Below are positions 1-8,997 of a stretch of DNA of 64,000 nucleotides, piece after piece (the stretch's first letter is position 1; every line of letters begins with the position of its first letter). A program made the position numbers and the translations under genes. The notes beneath the pieces were generated by a model. The model saw only the letters and a program-made list of their open reading frames with translations, searched no databases and was not told the origin of the DNA. The stretch is from Maribacter arcticus (lineage in GTDB: Bacteria > Bacteroidota > Bacteroidia > Flavobacteriales > Flavobacteriaceae): assembly GCF_900167935.1 (NCBI RefSeq), contig NZ_FUYL01000004.1, positions 324,256 through 388,255 on the forward strand, in the 5' to 3' direction.

Positions 1-938
1 AATAGAACAATTAAGTTTGGGTCTTCTGAATTCCAAAATATTAAACTGTAACCAAGTGCTATAACAGTAAAGATTACCAATGCTAAAAAGGATAAATTAC
101 GCATACCAAAACGCAAGACGAGTGTGCCATTCAAGAGAGTTGAGATTCCTACTGAAAAAGCCAATCCAGCAAAAATATATGGAAAAGTTTCTGTTAAACC
201 ATATAGCTCTTCAAACACATGTTGCGCTGAGCTTAAATACACTAAAAACGACCCAGTTATTAATCCTGATATGAAGGTGCATGAAACGGTCTCCTTATAC
301 TTTAGTATTTCTTTTGTTCCCTTTATAAAAACACCAAAAGAAAATGGAACTTTAAAATCTGGGTTAAGGGTTTCCTCTTGACGTTTCCAAAACCAAATAC
401 CTACCACTAAAGCGAAAAACAATTGAATATAAAAAATACCTTGCCAACCCATAATATCTAAAATCGCTTTACCTATTGCAGGTGCAACAATAGGTACCAG
501 TATAAAGAATGCGGTTACGAACGACATAATTTTTGCCATGTAATCTCCTCTATAGGTATCGCGAATTATAGATATACTAATTGTTCTAGGAGCTGAAAGT
601 CCTACGCCTTGTAATACGCGACCTACCAACATAATCTCGAGATTAGGAGCAAACAAGCAAACAACACTTGCCATTAAAAAAATGATAAATCCGAAATATA
701 CTATTGGTTTTCTACCAAGGCTATCTGAAAGTGGACCAAAGAATAATTGTCCTACCCCTAATCCTAAAAAAATCATAGTAACCAATAATTGATTTCTAGT
801 AGGATCAAGACTATTTATAGCTATACCTATATCGGCTATAGCTGGTAAAATTGCATCAATGGTCAAAGCCACAATAGACATTAATGACGCCATTAAGGCT
901 ACAAACTCAAAATTGGGTTTTACCTGTTCATTTTGCAT
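1..938 (-). CDS. MFS multidrug efflux transporter, Bcr/CflA type (partial)
   Basis: Reading the minus strand from an ATG at 938 gives an open frame to the window edge, about 312 codons, so the C-terminus is missing. The product starts MQNEQVKPNFEFVALMASLM and is a chain of hydrophobic segments. MFS motif A is visible between the second and third helices as FGPLSDSLGRKP, and the helix 4-5 region GRVLQGVGLSAPRTIS fits the drug/proton antiporter group, closest to Bcr/CflA. It would sit in the inner membrane and export small toxic compounds; the substrate cannot be read. A TAnnTTTG promoter element lies 5 nt upstream of the ATG. The short plus-strand frames over it are shadows. Confidence 0.85.
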   Translation of the reverse strand, partial: MQNEQVKPNFEFVALMASLMSIVALTIDAILPAIADIGIAINSLDPTRNQLLVTMIFLGLGVGQLFFGPLSDSLGRKPIVYFGFIIFLMASVVCLFAPNLEIMLVGRVLQGVGLSAPRTISISIIRDTYRGDYMAKIMSFVTAFFILVPIVAPAIGKAILDIMGWQGIFYIQLFFALVVGIWFWKRQEETLNPDFKVPFSFGVFIKGTKEILKYKETVSCTFISGLITGSFLVYLSSAQHVFEELYGLTETFPYIFAGLAFSVGISTLLNGTLVLRFGMRNLSFLALVIFTVIALGYSLIFWNSEDPNLIVL

Positions 939-942
939 CGTG

Positions 943-950
943 CAAAAATA
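943..950 (-). promoter_or_regulatory. -7 promoter element for the MFS gene
   Basis: On the minus strand this reads TATTTTTG, an exact match to the Bacteroidota -7 consensus TAnnTTTG. It ends 5 nt before the ATG at 938, so the transcript would be leaderless or nearly so. Confidence 0.6.
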
Positions 951-1022
951 AGGCTAAGTATTTCAAGCAATGTTAATTAAACTTGATTTTTAAGTTTTGC
1001 GGATATTTGAAATTCAAATATG

Positions 1023-1030
1023 TATTTTTG
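1023..1030 (+). promoter_or_regulatory. -7 promoter element for udk
   Basis: TATTTTTG, an exact TAnnTTTG match, with a possible -33 TTG at 997-999. It lies inside the longest possible reading frame of udk, which argues that translation starts downstream at 1047. Confidence 0.6.
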
Positions 1031-1046
1031 TGACAAAATTAAATGT

Positions 1047-1661
1047 ATGCTAATTATAGGTATAGCTGGTGGAACTGGTTGTGGAAAAACTACTGTGGTA
1101 AATCAAATTATCAATGAACTACCTAATGAGGAAGTTGGTGTAATTTCACAAGATTCTTACTATAATGACTTATCTCACTTATCTTTAGAAGAAAGAAGAA
1201 AAACCAATTTTGACCATCCTAGCTCTATCGATTTTGCCCTTTTAGAGCAACATTTAATAGCGCTTAAAAACGGTGAGTCTATAGAACAACCTGTGTATTC
1301 CTTTCTTGAGTGTAATAGAACGGCAAAAACAGTACTAACACACCCTACAAAAGTTATTATAGTTGAAGGTATATTAATCATGACCAATTCAGCCATTCGT
1401 AAAATGTTCGATATTAAAATATTTGTACATGCCGATACAGATGAAAGACTAATCAGAAGGTTAAAACGAGATGTTAACGAAAGAGGTTGGAATTTAGATG
1501 AAACTTTAGAAAAATATCAGTCCATCATTAAACCTATGCATGAGCAATTTATAGAGCCAACTAAGGAGTATGCTGATATTATAATTCCGAATAACAAATA
1601 CAACACCGTTGCTGTTGAAATTGTAAGGAGTATAATTAATGAAAAATTAATGCAATCCTAA
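1047..1661 (+). CDS. udk: uridine kinase
   Basis: Phosphorylates uridine and cytidine to UMP and CMP in pyrimidine salvage; cytoplasmic. The P-loop GGTGCGKTT lies at residues 8-16 of a 204-residue protein, the usual length of the family. The later EGILIM and HADTDERLIRRLKRD segments match the core and lid regions of the uridine kinase/PRK family. I place the start at 1047 (MLIIGIAGG), not at the upstream ATG at 1020, because the extra nine codons coincide with a promoter element and add no family sequence. The stop overlaps the start of the next gene by one base, so the two are probably translationally coupled. Confidence 0.93.
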   Translation: MLIIGIAGGTGCGKTTVVNQIINELPNEEVGVISQDSYYNDLSHLSLEERRKTNFDHPSSIDFALLEQHLIALKNGESIEQPVYSFLECNRTAKTVLTHPTKVIIVEGILIMTNSAIRKMFDIKIFVHADTDERLIRRLKRDVNERGWNLDETLEKYQSIIKPMHEQFIEPTKEYADIIIPNNKYNTVAVEIVRSIINEKLMQS

Positions 1662-1993
1662 TGGCGTTTAAAGATATAAAACAAAAAAAATGGTTTAAAA
1701 TCATGACCAATATGTATGTATTGGTTCTTTCTGTTTTTGTAGTTTGGATGCTTTTTTTTGACACTAATTCTTTATTAATTCATCTTGAATTGAGAAAGGA
1801 AATTAAAAAGCTAGAGAAAACACAAGACTTTTTAAAAGAAGAGATAGCCAAAGACAAAATAATTATTGAAAAATTATCTGATGAAGACGAGCTTGAACGG
1901 TTTGCTCGTGAAGAATATTACTTAAAGAAAAAGAACGAGGAAATTTATTTAATTGAATATGAGGACAGCTTAAAACAAAAGGATAAAGATTAA
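1661..1993 (+). CDS. septum formation initiator, FtsB/DivIC family
   Basis: A 110-residue bitopic membrane protein. There is a basic N-terminus, one transmembrane segment at about residues 15-34 (MYVLVLSVFVVWMLFF), then a charged heptad-rich helix at about 42-75 and a short C-terminal region with ARE-YYLKKKNEEIY. This layout and the ARExYY-like segment are typical of FtsB/DivIC proteins. In other bacteria they form a trimer with FtsL and FtsQ and activate septal peptidoglycan synthesis. The start codon overlaps the udk stop (TAATG). Confidence 0.85.
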   Translation: MAFKDIKQKKWFKIMTNMYVLVLSVFVVWMLFFDTNSLLIHLELRKEIKKLEKTQDFLKEEIAKDKIIIEKLSDEDELERFAREEYYLKKKNEEIYLIEYEDSLKQKDKD

Positions 1994-2182
1994 TTTTAAT
2001 ATCATTTTAATAAGTTATTGTACCATATAAATTCCATCTCCTAAAAATTACCGTAACCTTTTAATAACTAAAAGTTTAACGCTTTTTTAATGAAAACCAG
2101 TTGGTTATTCACCTAGTGTTAACAAAATCCTTTCATTAGCCCCATAAATAATTGTATTTTTACCACCTAACTTACTTTGAAT

Positions 2183-2956
2183 ATGGGCAAAATTATTGCT
2201 ATAGCCAATCAAAAAGGTGGGGTAGGTAAAACTACCACTACCGTGAATTTAGCTGCCTCGCTAGGTGTATTGGAAAAAAAGGTGCTTTTAATAGATGCTG
2301 ATCCACAAGCCAATGCCACTTCTGGCCTTGGTATTGATGTAGATAGTGTTGAACTAGGCTCTTATCAGCTATTTGAGCACACAAAAAGCGCCAAAGAGAC
2401 AATCATACCGACAACATCCCCAAATGTTGATTTAATTCCTGCACATATTGACCTTGTTGCTATTGAAATTGAATTGGTTGATAAAGATGAGCGTGAATAC
2501 ATGCTAAAAAAAGCTATTATTGATCTCAAGAAAGATTACGATTATATATTAATTGACTGTGCACCTTCATTAGGTTTATTAACATTAAACGCTTTAACAG
2601 CTGCAGATTCTGTCATTATACCAATACAATGTGAGTATTTTGCTCTTGAAGGATTAGGTAAACTTTTAAATACCATTAAAAGTGTACAGCGCCTACACAA
2701 CCCAGATTTAGATATTGAAGGCATGCTATTAACCATGTACGATTCTAGATTGCGCCTATCGAACCAAGTAGTAGATGAAGTGCGTAAGCATTTTGGAGAT
2801 ATGGTTTTCGATACCGTTATTCAACGAAATGTTCGTTTAAGTGAGGCCCCTAGTTATGGAGAAAGTATTATTAAATATGACGCCGCAAGTAAAGGAGCGA
2901 CCAATTATTTAAATATGGCCGATGAAATAGTCAAAAAAAATAAGCAGACGGTTTAA
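2183..2956 (+). CDS. parA: ParA family chromosome-partitioning ATPase
   Basis: Deviant-Walker ATPase of about 257 residues that positions replicated origins or other cargo with ParB. The signature KGGVGKTTTTVNLAA is at the N-terminus, followed by LLIDADPQANATSG (switch I) and ILIDCAPSLGLLTLNAL (Walker B). An in-frame TTG lies two codons upstream, but the ATG at 2183 fits the family start MGKIIAIANQ. A near-consensus -7 element (TATTTTTA, 2155-2162) lies just upstream. parB follows after 2 nt. Confidence 0.95.
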   Translation: MGKIIAIANQKGGVGKTTTTVNLAASLGVLEKKVLLIDADPQANATSGLGIDVDSVELGSYQLFEHTKSAKETIIPTTSPNVDLIPAHIDLVAIEIELVDKDEREYMLKKAIIDLKKDYDYILIDCAPSLGLLTLNALTAADSVIIPIQCEYFALEGLGKLLNTIKSVQRLHNPDLDIEGMLLTMYDSRLRLSNQVVDEVRKHFGDMVFDTVIQRNVRLSEAPSYGESIIKYDAASKGATNYLNMADEIVKKNKQTV

Positions 2957-2958
2957 GT

Positions 2959-3867
2959 ATGGCAAAAGCGACAAAGAAACAAGCTTTAGGTAGAGGACTT
3001 TCGGCACTTTTAAAAGATCCGGAAAATGATATAAAATCTGCCACAGACAAAAATGCAGATAAAGTAGTTGGTAATATAATTGAACTTGACTTAGAACATA
3101 TTGAGGTTAATCCTTTTCAACCACGTTCTAATTTCAATGACGAATCGATTAAAGAATTAGCCACATCTATTAGAGAACTTGGTGTAATTCAACCTATTAC
3201 CGTTCGAAAACTAGGTTTTAATGAATACCAATTAGTTTCTGGTGAAAGAAGATATCGCGCCTCTAAATTATTAGGGTTAGATACAATACCTGCATACATA
3301 CGTATAGCAAATGATCAGGAATCTTTAGAAATGGCTTTAGTTGAAAATATTCAACGCCAAGATTTAGACCCTATTGAAATCGCATTATCCTACCAACGAT
3401 TAATTGATGAAATTAATCTTACACAAGAAAAGTTGAGTGAGCGTGTTGGTAAAAAAAGGTCAACAATTGCCAATTACCTCCGGTTACTGAAATTAGACCC
3501 AATCATACAAACAGGTATGAGAGATGGCTTTTTAAGCATGGGCCACGGTAGAGCTTTAGTAAATATTGATAAAAAGCAAGACCAAATTGCTCTTTATGAA
3601 AAAATCATAAGCGATAGCCTTTCAGTTAGAGAAACAGAAAGTGCTGTTAAAGCTTATCATACTGAAGATACTATACCTAAAGAAATAAAAAAGCCGGTTC
3701 AAAATGACCCTGCTGTTTTTGTTCGAAAGGGAATCAAAGAACTTACTGATGCTTTATCGGTTAAAGTAGATATAAAGTCTTCTGATAATTCAAAAGGTAA
3801 AATCACTATTCCTTTTAAATCTCAAGAGGAGTTCGACCGTATCAAAAAATTGATAACAGGTGCGTAG
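2959..3867 (+). CDS. parB: ParB/RepB/Spo0J family partition protein
   Basis: DNA-binding, CTP-dependent partition protein, 302 residues, normal length. The N-terminal ALGRGLSALL segment, the nucleotide-binding box GERRYRASKLLG, the ENIQRQDLDPIEIA segment and a helix-turn-helix around residues 150-190 (LSERVGKKRSTIANYLRLL) are all present in the expected order, followed by a C-terminal dimerisation domain. It follows parA after 2 nt and overlaps the next gene by 8 nt. No parS-like palindrome is visible in the window. Confidence 0.95.
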   Translation: MAKATKKQALGRGLSALLKDPENDIKSATDKNADKVVGNIIELDLEHIEVNPFQPRSNFNDESIKELATSIRELGVIQPITVRKLGFNEYQLVSGERRYRASKLLGLDTIPAYIRIANDQESLEMALVENIQRQDLDPIEIALSYQRLIDEINLTQEKLSERVGKKRSTIANYLRLLKLDPIIQTGMRDGFLSMGHGRALVNIDKKQDQIALYEKIISDSLSVRETESAVKAYHTEDTIPKEIKKPVQNDPAVFVRKGIKELTDALSVKVDIKSSDNSKGKITIPFKSQEEFDRIKKLITGA

Positions 3868-4507
3868 TTATATCACTTTATTAATTAGTATTCTATTTTC
3901 TATACATTCTTGCTTTTCTCAAGAAGAGCAAGAAACAGTTCCTACAGCAGAAACTGATAGCTTATCATCCACTCTTGCAGAACAAGGAATTATAATAAAA
4001 GACTCCGTCTCATTTAAGAAGTCTAAAAAAGAATTTAATCCGCTTGCGCCAAGTAAAGCGGCTTTTTATTCTGCCATTTTACCAGGAATGGGACAGATTT
4101 ACAACAAAAGGTATTGGAAAGCTCCCATTGCATGGGGACTCATTGGTGGTAGTATCTACATGTACACTTGGAATAATGACAATTATAAAAGTTTTAGAAC
4201 CGCTTTCAAAAGAAGACAGGCCGGTTTTACCGACGATGAATTTTATGATTTAAATAATGGTATTATTCCATCTTTAGATGTTGATGATTTAGAATACCAA
4301 CAAGAACGCTTTCAAAGCGACCGTGACCTGTGGTTGGTTGTTGCAATTGGCATGTATGCACTTAATATTGTGGATGCTAATGTGGATGCACACTTAAAGC
4401 AATTTAATATTGATGATGATCTTAGTATAGATTTTGAACCGTATTTTGACTTCAATCAGGTAACCAACAGTCCGAATTACGGCATGGCCTTAATTATAAA
4501 ATTTTAA
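3860..4507 (+). CDS. DUF5683-family exported/membrane protein
   Basis: A 215-residue protein with an N-terminal signal sequence (SYITLLISILFSIHSCFS). The region SKAAFYSAILPGMGQIYNKR with following KAPIAWGLIGGSIYMY resembles the membrane-embedded PGxGQxYN motif of the DUF5683 family, and a second hydrophobic segment lies near residues 155-170. The start is GTG at 3860, inside the end of parB; no ATG upstream fits the signal sequence. The family is common between parB and dapB in Flavobacteriaceae; its function is unknown to me. Confidence 0.8.
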   Translation: MRSYITLLISILFSIHSCFSQEEQETVPTAETDSLSSTLAEQGIIIKDSVSFKKSKKEFNPLAPSKAAFYSAILPGMGQIYNKRYWKAPIAWGLIGGSIYMYTWNNDNYKSFRTAFKRRQAGFTDDEFYDLNNGIIPSLDVDDLEYQQERFQSDRDLWLVVAIGMYALNIVDANVDAHLKQFNIDDDLSIDFEPYFDFNQVTNSPNYGMALIIKF

Positions 4508-4509
4508 GA

Positions 4510-5211
4510 ATGAGAATTGCACTTTTCGGATACGGAAAAATGGGCCAGATGATAGAGCAGGTTGCCCTAAAACGAGGTCATGAAATCGTTGCCAAAATTG
4601 ATGAGCATACACCAAATATCGATTTTAATTCTATGGATGTTGCTATAGATTTCAGCATGCCTGAAGGCGCTTACAGTAATATAACAAAGTGTATCGAAAA
4701 CAATGTCCCAATTATATCAGGCACAACCGGTTGGTTAGATAAATATAAGGACGCCGTTGCATTATGTGAAAGTAAAAATGGAGCCTTTATCTATGCCTCT
4801 AATTTTAGTCTGGGAGTAAACATCTTTTTTGAGTTAAATAATTACTTAGCGAAAATGATGCATAACCTACCTGAGTACAAAGTCTCATTAGAAGAAATTC
4901 ATCATACACAAAAATTAGATGCGCCTAGTGGCACGGCTATTACCTTGGCAGAAGGGATAATATCCAACTCTGAATATTCAAAATGGAAACTAGATGATAA
5001 TTCTAATGGCTCATTACCCATCACCTCAAAAAGAATAGGTAAGACTCCAGGCACCCATACTGTAACATATGACAATATTGTAGATAGTATTGAAATAAAA
5101 CATACTGCCCATAATAGAGAAGGATTTGCTTTAGGAGCAGTTACTGCAGCGGAATGGATTATCGGTAAAGCCGGTGTATTTTCTATGCGCGATGTGTTAA
5201 ACCTTGGTTAA
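4510..5211 (+). CDS. dapB: 4-hydroxy-tetrahydrodipicolinate reductase
   Basis: Reduces 4-hydroxy-tetrahydrodipicolinate with NAD(P)H in lysine and diaminopimelate synthesis. The N-terminal Rossmann motif GYGKMG (residues 7-12), the DFSMPEG segment, and the catalytic box EEIHHTQKLDAPSGTA are all present. At 233 residues it is shorter than the E. coli enzyme (about 270) but usual for Bacteroidota. It follows the DUF5683 gene after 2 nt and is in the same transcription unit as parAB. Confidence 0.95.
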   Translation: MRIALFGYGKMGQMIEQVALKRGHEIVAKIDEHTPNIDFNSMDVAIDFSMPEGAYSNITKCIENNVPIISGTTGWLDKYKDAVALCESKNGAFIYASNFSLGVNIFFELNNYLAKMMHNLPEYKVSLEEIHHTQKLDAPSGTAITLAEGIISNSEYSKWKLDDNSNGSLPITSKRIGKTPGTHTVTYDNIVDSIEIKHTAHNREGFALGAVTAAEWIIGKAGVFSMRDVLNLG

Positions 5212-5308
5212 AAAACGTAACAATAATCGAACAAAAAGACTGATGGATTATTGATGTTAAAAATAACATCGAAAAAGATTCATATTATTTCAATAAAAAA
5301 CAAAGCTC

Positions 5309-7009
5309 ATGAACGCCACCCAATGGATTATTTTCATTCTACTTGTACAGGTCATACACTTTTTAGGTACTTGGAAATTATATGTAAAAGCTGGTAGAAA
5401 AGCTTGGGAAGCAGCCATACCTGTTTACAATGCTATCGTATTGATGCAAATCATCAATAGACCTAAATGGTGGGTAGTTCTACTATTCATTCCAATCATC
5501 AACTTATTGATGTTTCCTGTAATTTGGGTTGAAACAATTAGAAGTTTTGGTCGTAATAGTACATTAGAAACGTGGCTTGTTGTATTTACTTTTGGCTTTT
5601 ACATATATTATGTCAATTATTCGTTAGAGGTCACTTACATACAAGATAGAAGCCTTCAGCCAAAAACTGCAATGGGCGAATGGGTAAGTTCTATATTATT
5701 TGCAATTGTAGCAGCTACTTTGGTGCATACATATTTCATTCAACCGTATGTAATTCCTACAGGATCTTTAGAACGTACATTAAGAGTGGGTGATTTTCTT
5801 TTCGTAAGTAAATTTCACTACGGTGCAAGAACACCAATGACTACCGTTGCAGCACCAATGGTTCACGATACACTTCCTGTTTTAGGAGTTCCTTCTTATT
5901 TAAAAAAGCCACAACTACCCTATTTCAGACTTCCTGGTTTTACCAAAGTCAAACGAAATGACATTGTAGTTTTTAGCTGGCCTGCCGATACGGTACGTGT
6001 ATTCTTTAAAAAAGAAAAAGGTGTAGATAAACCTATTGACAAAAAATCGAATTATGTTAAACGTTGTGTGGGCGTCCCAGGCGATTCATTAGAGGTTCGA
6101 ATTGGTTACGTATTCATTAATGGAAAACAATTGGAATTGCCTGGTAGCGCCAAACCACAATTTGATTATAAGGTATATAGCTCTAAAGGTGTCTCCTCAA
6201 GAACACTTGATGCATTAGGCATTACAGACTTCACCAGAAAATATTTGTCTAACCCCCTAAATCAAGAACAGGTTAACGGAATACGAAGTTATCTGTTAGG
6301 TTACAATCAAGCTGAAAATGGTCAGATAGAACTGTTCACTAAGGGTTCTGGCATACCTGCCAACGTCATTTCAAAATATAGATTATCTCTGAAAGAGATT
6401 ACCGACCGTGAACGCACAGTACCATTAACCGCTGATATGGTTAAAACACTTAAAGCCGACGCTAGCATAGATTCAGTAATTCAAAATGTAGCTGAAAAAG
6501 GACGAAGAGGGGTCAATTTATTTCCTCAAAGTCCTGACTATCCTTGGAATTACAGTCAAATGGGCCCTATCTATATTCCACAAAAAGGAGCTACTATAGA
6601 CTTGAATCTTAAAGTTTTACCACTTTATAAAAAAATTATTAGAGAATACGAAAAAAATGAAATTTCCGTCTCAGGTAATCAGATACTCATTAACGAGAAA
6701 CCAGCTACTACATATACTTTTAAACAGGATTATTATTGGATGATGGGTGATAACAGAGATCATTCTGAAGATAGTAGAGCTTGGGGTTATGTACCTGAAA
6801 ATCACATTGTAGGAACACCAATTTTCATTTGGATGAGTTTCGATAATTTCACTGAAGGTATTAGCAACTGGAGACCTAGATGGGACCGTATCTTTACCAC
6901 AGTAAACGGGGAAGGCGAGCCACAGTCTTACTTCAAGTATTTTTTAATTTTATTGGTTGCTTATTTCGTTGGAAACTGGTTTTGGAAACGAAACAAGGCT
7001 AAGAAGTAA
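5309..7009 (+). CDS. lepB: signal peptidase I (long Bacteroidota form)
   Basis: Membrane serine protease that removes signal peptides, using a Ser/Lys dyad. The predicted nucleophile is Ser153 in IPTGSLERTL and the general base is Lys251 in NYVKRCVGVPGDSLEV. The GDNRDHSEDSR box starts near residue 480. Several hydrophobic segments occupy residues 1-140, and one more closes the C-terminus (YFLILLVAYFVGNWFW). The 566 residues far exceed the E. coli enzyme (324). Much of the extra length is an insertion of over 100 residues between the Lys box and the GDNRD box, plus the extra N-terminal helices. Confidence 0.93.
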   Translation: MNATQWIIFILLVQVIHFLGTWKLYVKAGRKAWEAAIPVYNAIVLMQIINRPKWWVVLLFIPIINLLMFPVIWVETIRSFGRNSTLETWLVVFTFGFYIYYVNYSLEVTYIQDRSLQPKTAMGEWVSSILFAIVAATLVHTYFIQPYVIPTGSLERTLRVGDFLFVSKFHYGARTPMTTVAAPMVHDTLPVLGVPSYLKKPQLPYFRLPGFTKVKRNDIVVFSWPADTVRVFFKKEKGVDKPIDKKSNYVKRCVGVPGDSLEVRIGYVFINGKQLELPGSAKPQFDYKVYSSKGVSSRTLDALGITDFTRKYLSNPLNQEQVNGIRSYLLGYNQAENGQIELFTKGSGIPANVISKYRLSLKEITDRERTVPLTADMVKTLKADASIDSVIQNVAEKGRRGVNLFPQSPDYPWNYSQMGPIYIPQKGATIDLNLKVLPLYKKIIREYEKNEISVSGNQILINEKPATTYTFKQDYYWMMGDNRDHSEDSRAWGYVPENHIVGTPIFIWMSFDNFTEGISNWRPRWDRIFTTVNGEGEPQSYFKYFLILLVAYFVGNWFWKRNKAKK

Positions 7010-7040
7010 ATTTAGCATTCTGAACTTTAAATCTTAACAG

Positions 7041-7670
7041 ATGAAACTAATTCATCCATCTTATTTTCCGAACATTATTACGTTCAGTTATATTATGCAC
7101 CATGATATCTGTTTGGAAGTAGAGGACAATTACCAAAAACAGACATTTAGAAACCGTACCTATATTTGCAATGACCGAGGCAAACATATACTAAGTATAC
7201 CCATTATACATGTAGGTTCTACCAACGGAAGACAAAAATATAAAGATGTAACCATAGACAATTCATACCCTTGGCAAAGGCAACATTGGCGTACACTAGA
7301 AACAGCTTATAGAACATCTCCTTTCTTTGAGTTCTATGAAGATGACATTAAACCTTTATACACAGAAACCTTTGAAGGCTTACTAGACTTTAATCTTAAG
7401 ACCATAGAAACTATTTTCGAGTGTCTTCAGATAGAAATGCCTCAGTTAAAAACGGAAAAGTTTGAAGTTGCACCTGTTGATCAGGAGGACTATAGATTTC
7501 TTATTAGTGCTAAATTAAAACCCCAATTAGACTTTGAACCCTATGTTCAAGTATTTAATGACCGTAATGGCTTTATACCTAATTTAAGCATCTTAGACTT
7601 ACTTTTTAATGTTGGCCCAAATACGGTAGATTATTTAAACCACGAATTCATTATACCAACAAATGATTAG
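7041..7670 (+). CDS. WbqC-family protein
   Basis: A 209-residue soluble protein matching the WbqC-like family: N-terminal HPSYFPNIITF, the box FRNRTYI, and QRQHWRTLETAYRTSPFFEFY followed by LDFNLKTIETIFECL. Relatives sit in polysaccharide or O-antigen loci of other bacteria, but the biochemical role is not established. Here it lies directly after lepB and overlaps the next gene by 8 nt. Confidence 0.82.
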   Translation: MKLIHPSYFPNIITFSYIMHHDICLEVEDNYQKQTFRNRTYICNDRGKHILSIPIIHVGSTNGRQKYKDVTIDNSYPWQRQHWRTLETAYRTSPFFEFYEDDIKPLYTETFEGLLDFNLKTIETIFECLQIEMPQLKTEKFEVAPVDQEDYRFLISAKLKPQLDFEPYVQVFNDRNGFIPNLSILDLLFNVGPNTVDYLNHEFIIPTND

Positions 7671-7983
7671 GTTTATAGCTCATTATGGTATTCATTTTAT
7701 CGCACCTATTTTTATAGCCTTTTACTTTTATAAGGATAATCGATTTTGGGTATCCTTAATATTATTATTAGGTATAGTTATAGACTTAGATCATGTATTG
7801 GCCAACCCAATGTTCGACCCAAATCGTTGTAGTATTAATTTTCACCCACTTCATAGCTATTGGGCAATAGCAGTATATATAATTCTTTTTATATTCAAAA
7901 AAACAAGAGTAATCGGCTTAGCCTTATTATTACATATACTTGCAGACACGGTAGATTGTCTATTTATTCGCTCAAAATTTTAA
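7663..7983 (+). CDS. DUF6122-family small membrane protein
   Basis: A 106-residue protein with about four hydrophobic segments. It has conserved polar boxes DLDHVLANPMFDPNRCSI and HILADTVDC; the D-x-DH and H-x3-D residues recall the membrane-bound metal-dependent hydrolase group (YdjM/DUF457-like). Its start overlaps the WbqC gene by 8 nt. Its 3' end overlaps the convergent EEP gene by 20 nt, so the two transcripts would be complementary there. Confidence 0.75.
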   Translation: MIRFIAHYGIHFIAPIFIAFYFYKDNRFWVSLILLLGIVIDLDHVLANPMFDPNRCSINFHPLHSYWAIAVYIILFIFKKTRVIGLALLLHILADTVDCLFIRSKF

Positions 7984-8992
7984 TCGTCGCCATGATAGGC
8001 TCATGGTCAGAAAGATTAATGTTATAATTCTTATGAGATAGTACTTCTAAAGATGGATCCACTAAAACAAAGTCAATCCTAAATGGAAATTTCCAGAAGT
8101 TAATAGTCTTACCATAACCTCTACCCTTTTCCAAAAAACTATCTTTTAAATTACCCTTTATAGTAAAATATGAGTTTGAAAATTGAGTATTATTAAAGTC
8201 CCCACAAACAATATTTTTATAAGGACTATTATTCAAATGCTCCCTAACAATAGTGGACTGCTCTTGCTGCTTGGCAAAAGAATGCCTTAATCTTCCAAAC
8301 AATTTATCTGACCGTTCTTTTTTAATGTTATTTGGCCGGATATTTAAAGATTCTAAATGCAGGTTATAAATTCGTATGGTATCACCCATATACTTTACAT
8401 CAACAAAAATTGCGCTATTAGATGATTCAGGAAAATCTAAAATACCTTTTTCTAAAATCTTATGCCTAGAATACACCGCTTGAATAACCCTTCCATTATC
8501 AGGTCCGAACTCAAAATCAACATACTTAAACGGGTATTCTTCAAAATAATGAGACCTTATCTTCTTGTAATCAAACTCTTGAAAACAAACAATATCAGGA
8601 CGTTCATTTTGAATAAACTTTACTATAGTATCACCAGCGGTACTTTCCCATTCATGTTTTTTACCTTGAAACCCCAAACTATTAAAACTCATAATAGACA
8701 ATGAGTCTTCATTATTTATAGTCTTATTAATTGAGTTAAAACCAATAAAAGTACCTAATGTCAAATAACCATAAACCAAAATTGAAAGGGAGAGTAAAAA
8801 ATAAAATTTTTTACGTAACAACCAGTATATAAAGAATAAGATATTTATAAACACCAACAAAGGCACTGCTAAACTGACAAATGCCAAACTAGCGGAAGAA
8901 GTATATGGAATTATACATGCCAGCAATAAACAAAAAGAGAAAATCATGTTTACTAGCAACATGATTTTTGAGAAAAAAGATAGTTTTTTCAT
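7964..8992 (-). CDS. endonuclease/exonuclease/phosphatase-family membrane protein
   Basis: A 342-residue protein with three N-terminal hydrophobic segments (about residues 8-85) followed by an EEP-fold domain. The catalytic landmarks are MSFNSLG, CFQEFD (metal-ligand Glu), NLHLESLN, CGDFNNT and SDHEPIMA (catalytic Asp-His). The substrate could be DNA, a phosphoinositide-like molecule or another phosphodiester; it cannot be told from sequence. The domain probably faces the periplasm or cytoplasmic face of the inner membrane. It is the last gene of a minus-strand operon, 5 nt after a rhomboid gene. Confidence 0.85.
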   Translation of the reverse strand: MKKLSFFSKIMLLVNMIFSFCLLLACIIPYTSSASLAFVSLAVPLLVFINILFFIYWLLRKKFYFLLSLSILVYGYLTLGTFIGFNSINKTINNEDSLSIMSFNSLGFQGKKHEWESTAGDTIVKFIQNERPDIVCFQEFDYKKIRSHYFEEYPFKYVDFEFGPDNGRVIQAVYSRHKILEKGILDFPESSNSAIFVDVKYMGDTIRIYNLHLESLNIRPNNIKKERSDKLFGRLRHSFAKQQEQSTIVREHLNNSPYKNIVCGDFNNTQFSNSYFTIKGNLKDSFLEKGRGYGKTINFWKFPFRIDFVLVDPSLEVLSHKNYNINLSDHEPIMATIKILSE

Positions 8993-8997
8993 CTTGT

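Noticed and set aside
124-381. Small plus-strand ORFs at the window start
   Set aside because: They lie opposite a well-supported MFS transporter gene and code for no recognisable protein.
1020-1046. Longer N-terminus of udk
   Set aside because: The extra codons coincide with an exact TAnnTTTG promoter element and add no family sequence; 1047 is preferred.
2183-4507. parS centromere site near parA-parB
   Set aside because: No 14-16 bp parS-like palindrome was found in or around these genes; it must lie outside the window or have a different sequence.
5253-5270. Terminator between dapB and lepB
   Set aside because: A 7-bp hairpin (GATGTTA with TAACATC) exists but has no T-run and a weak stem; not listed as a feature.
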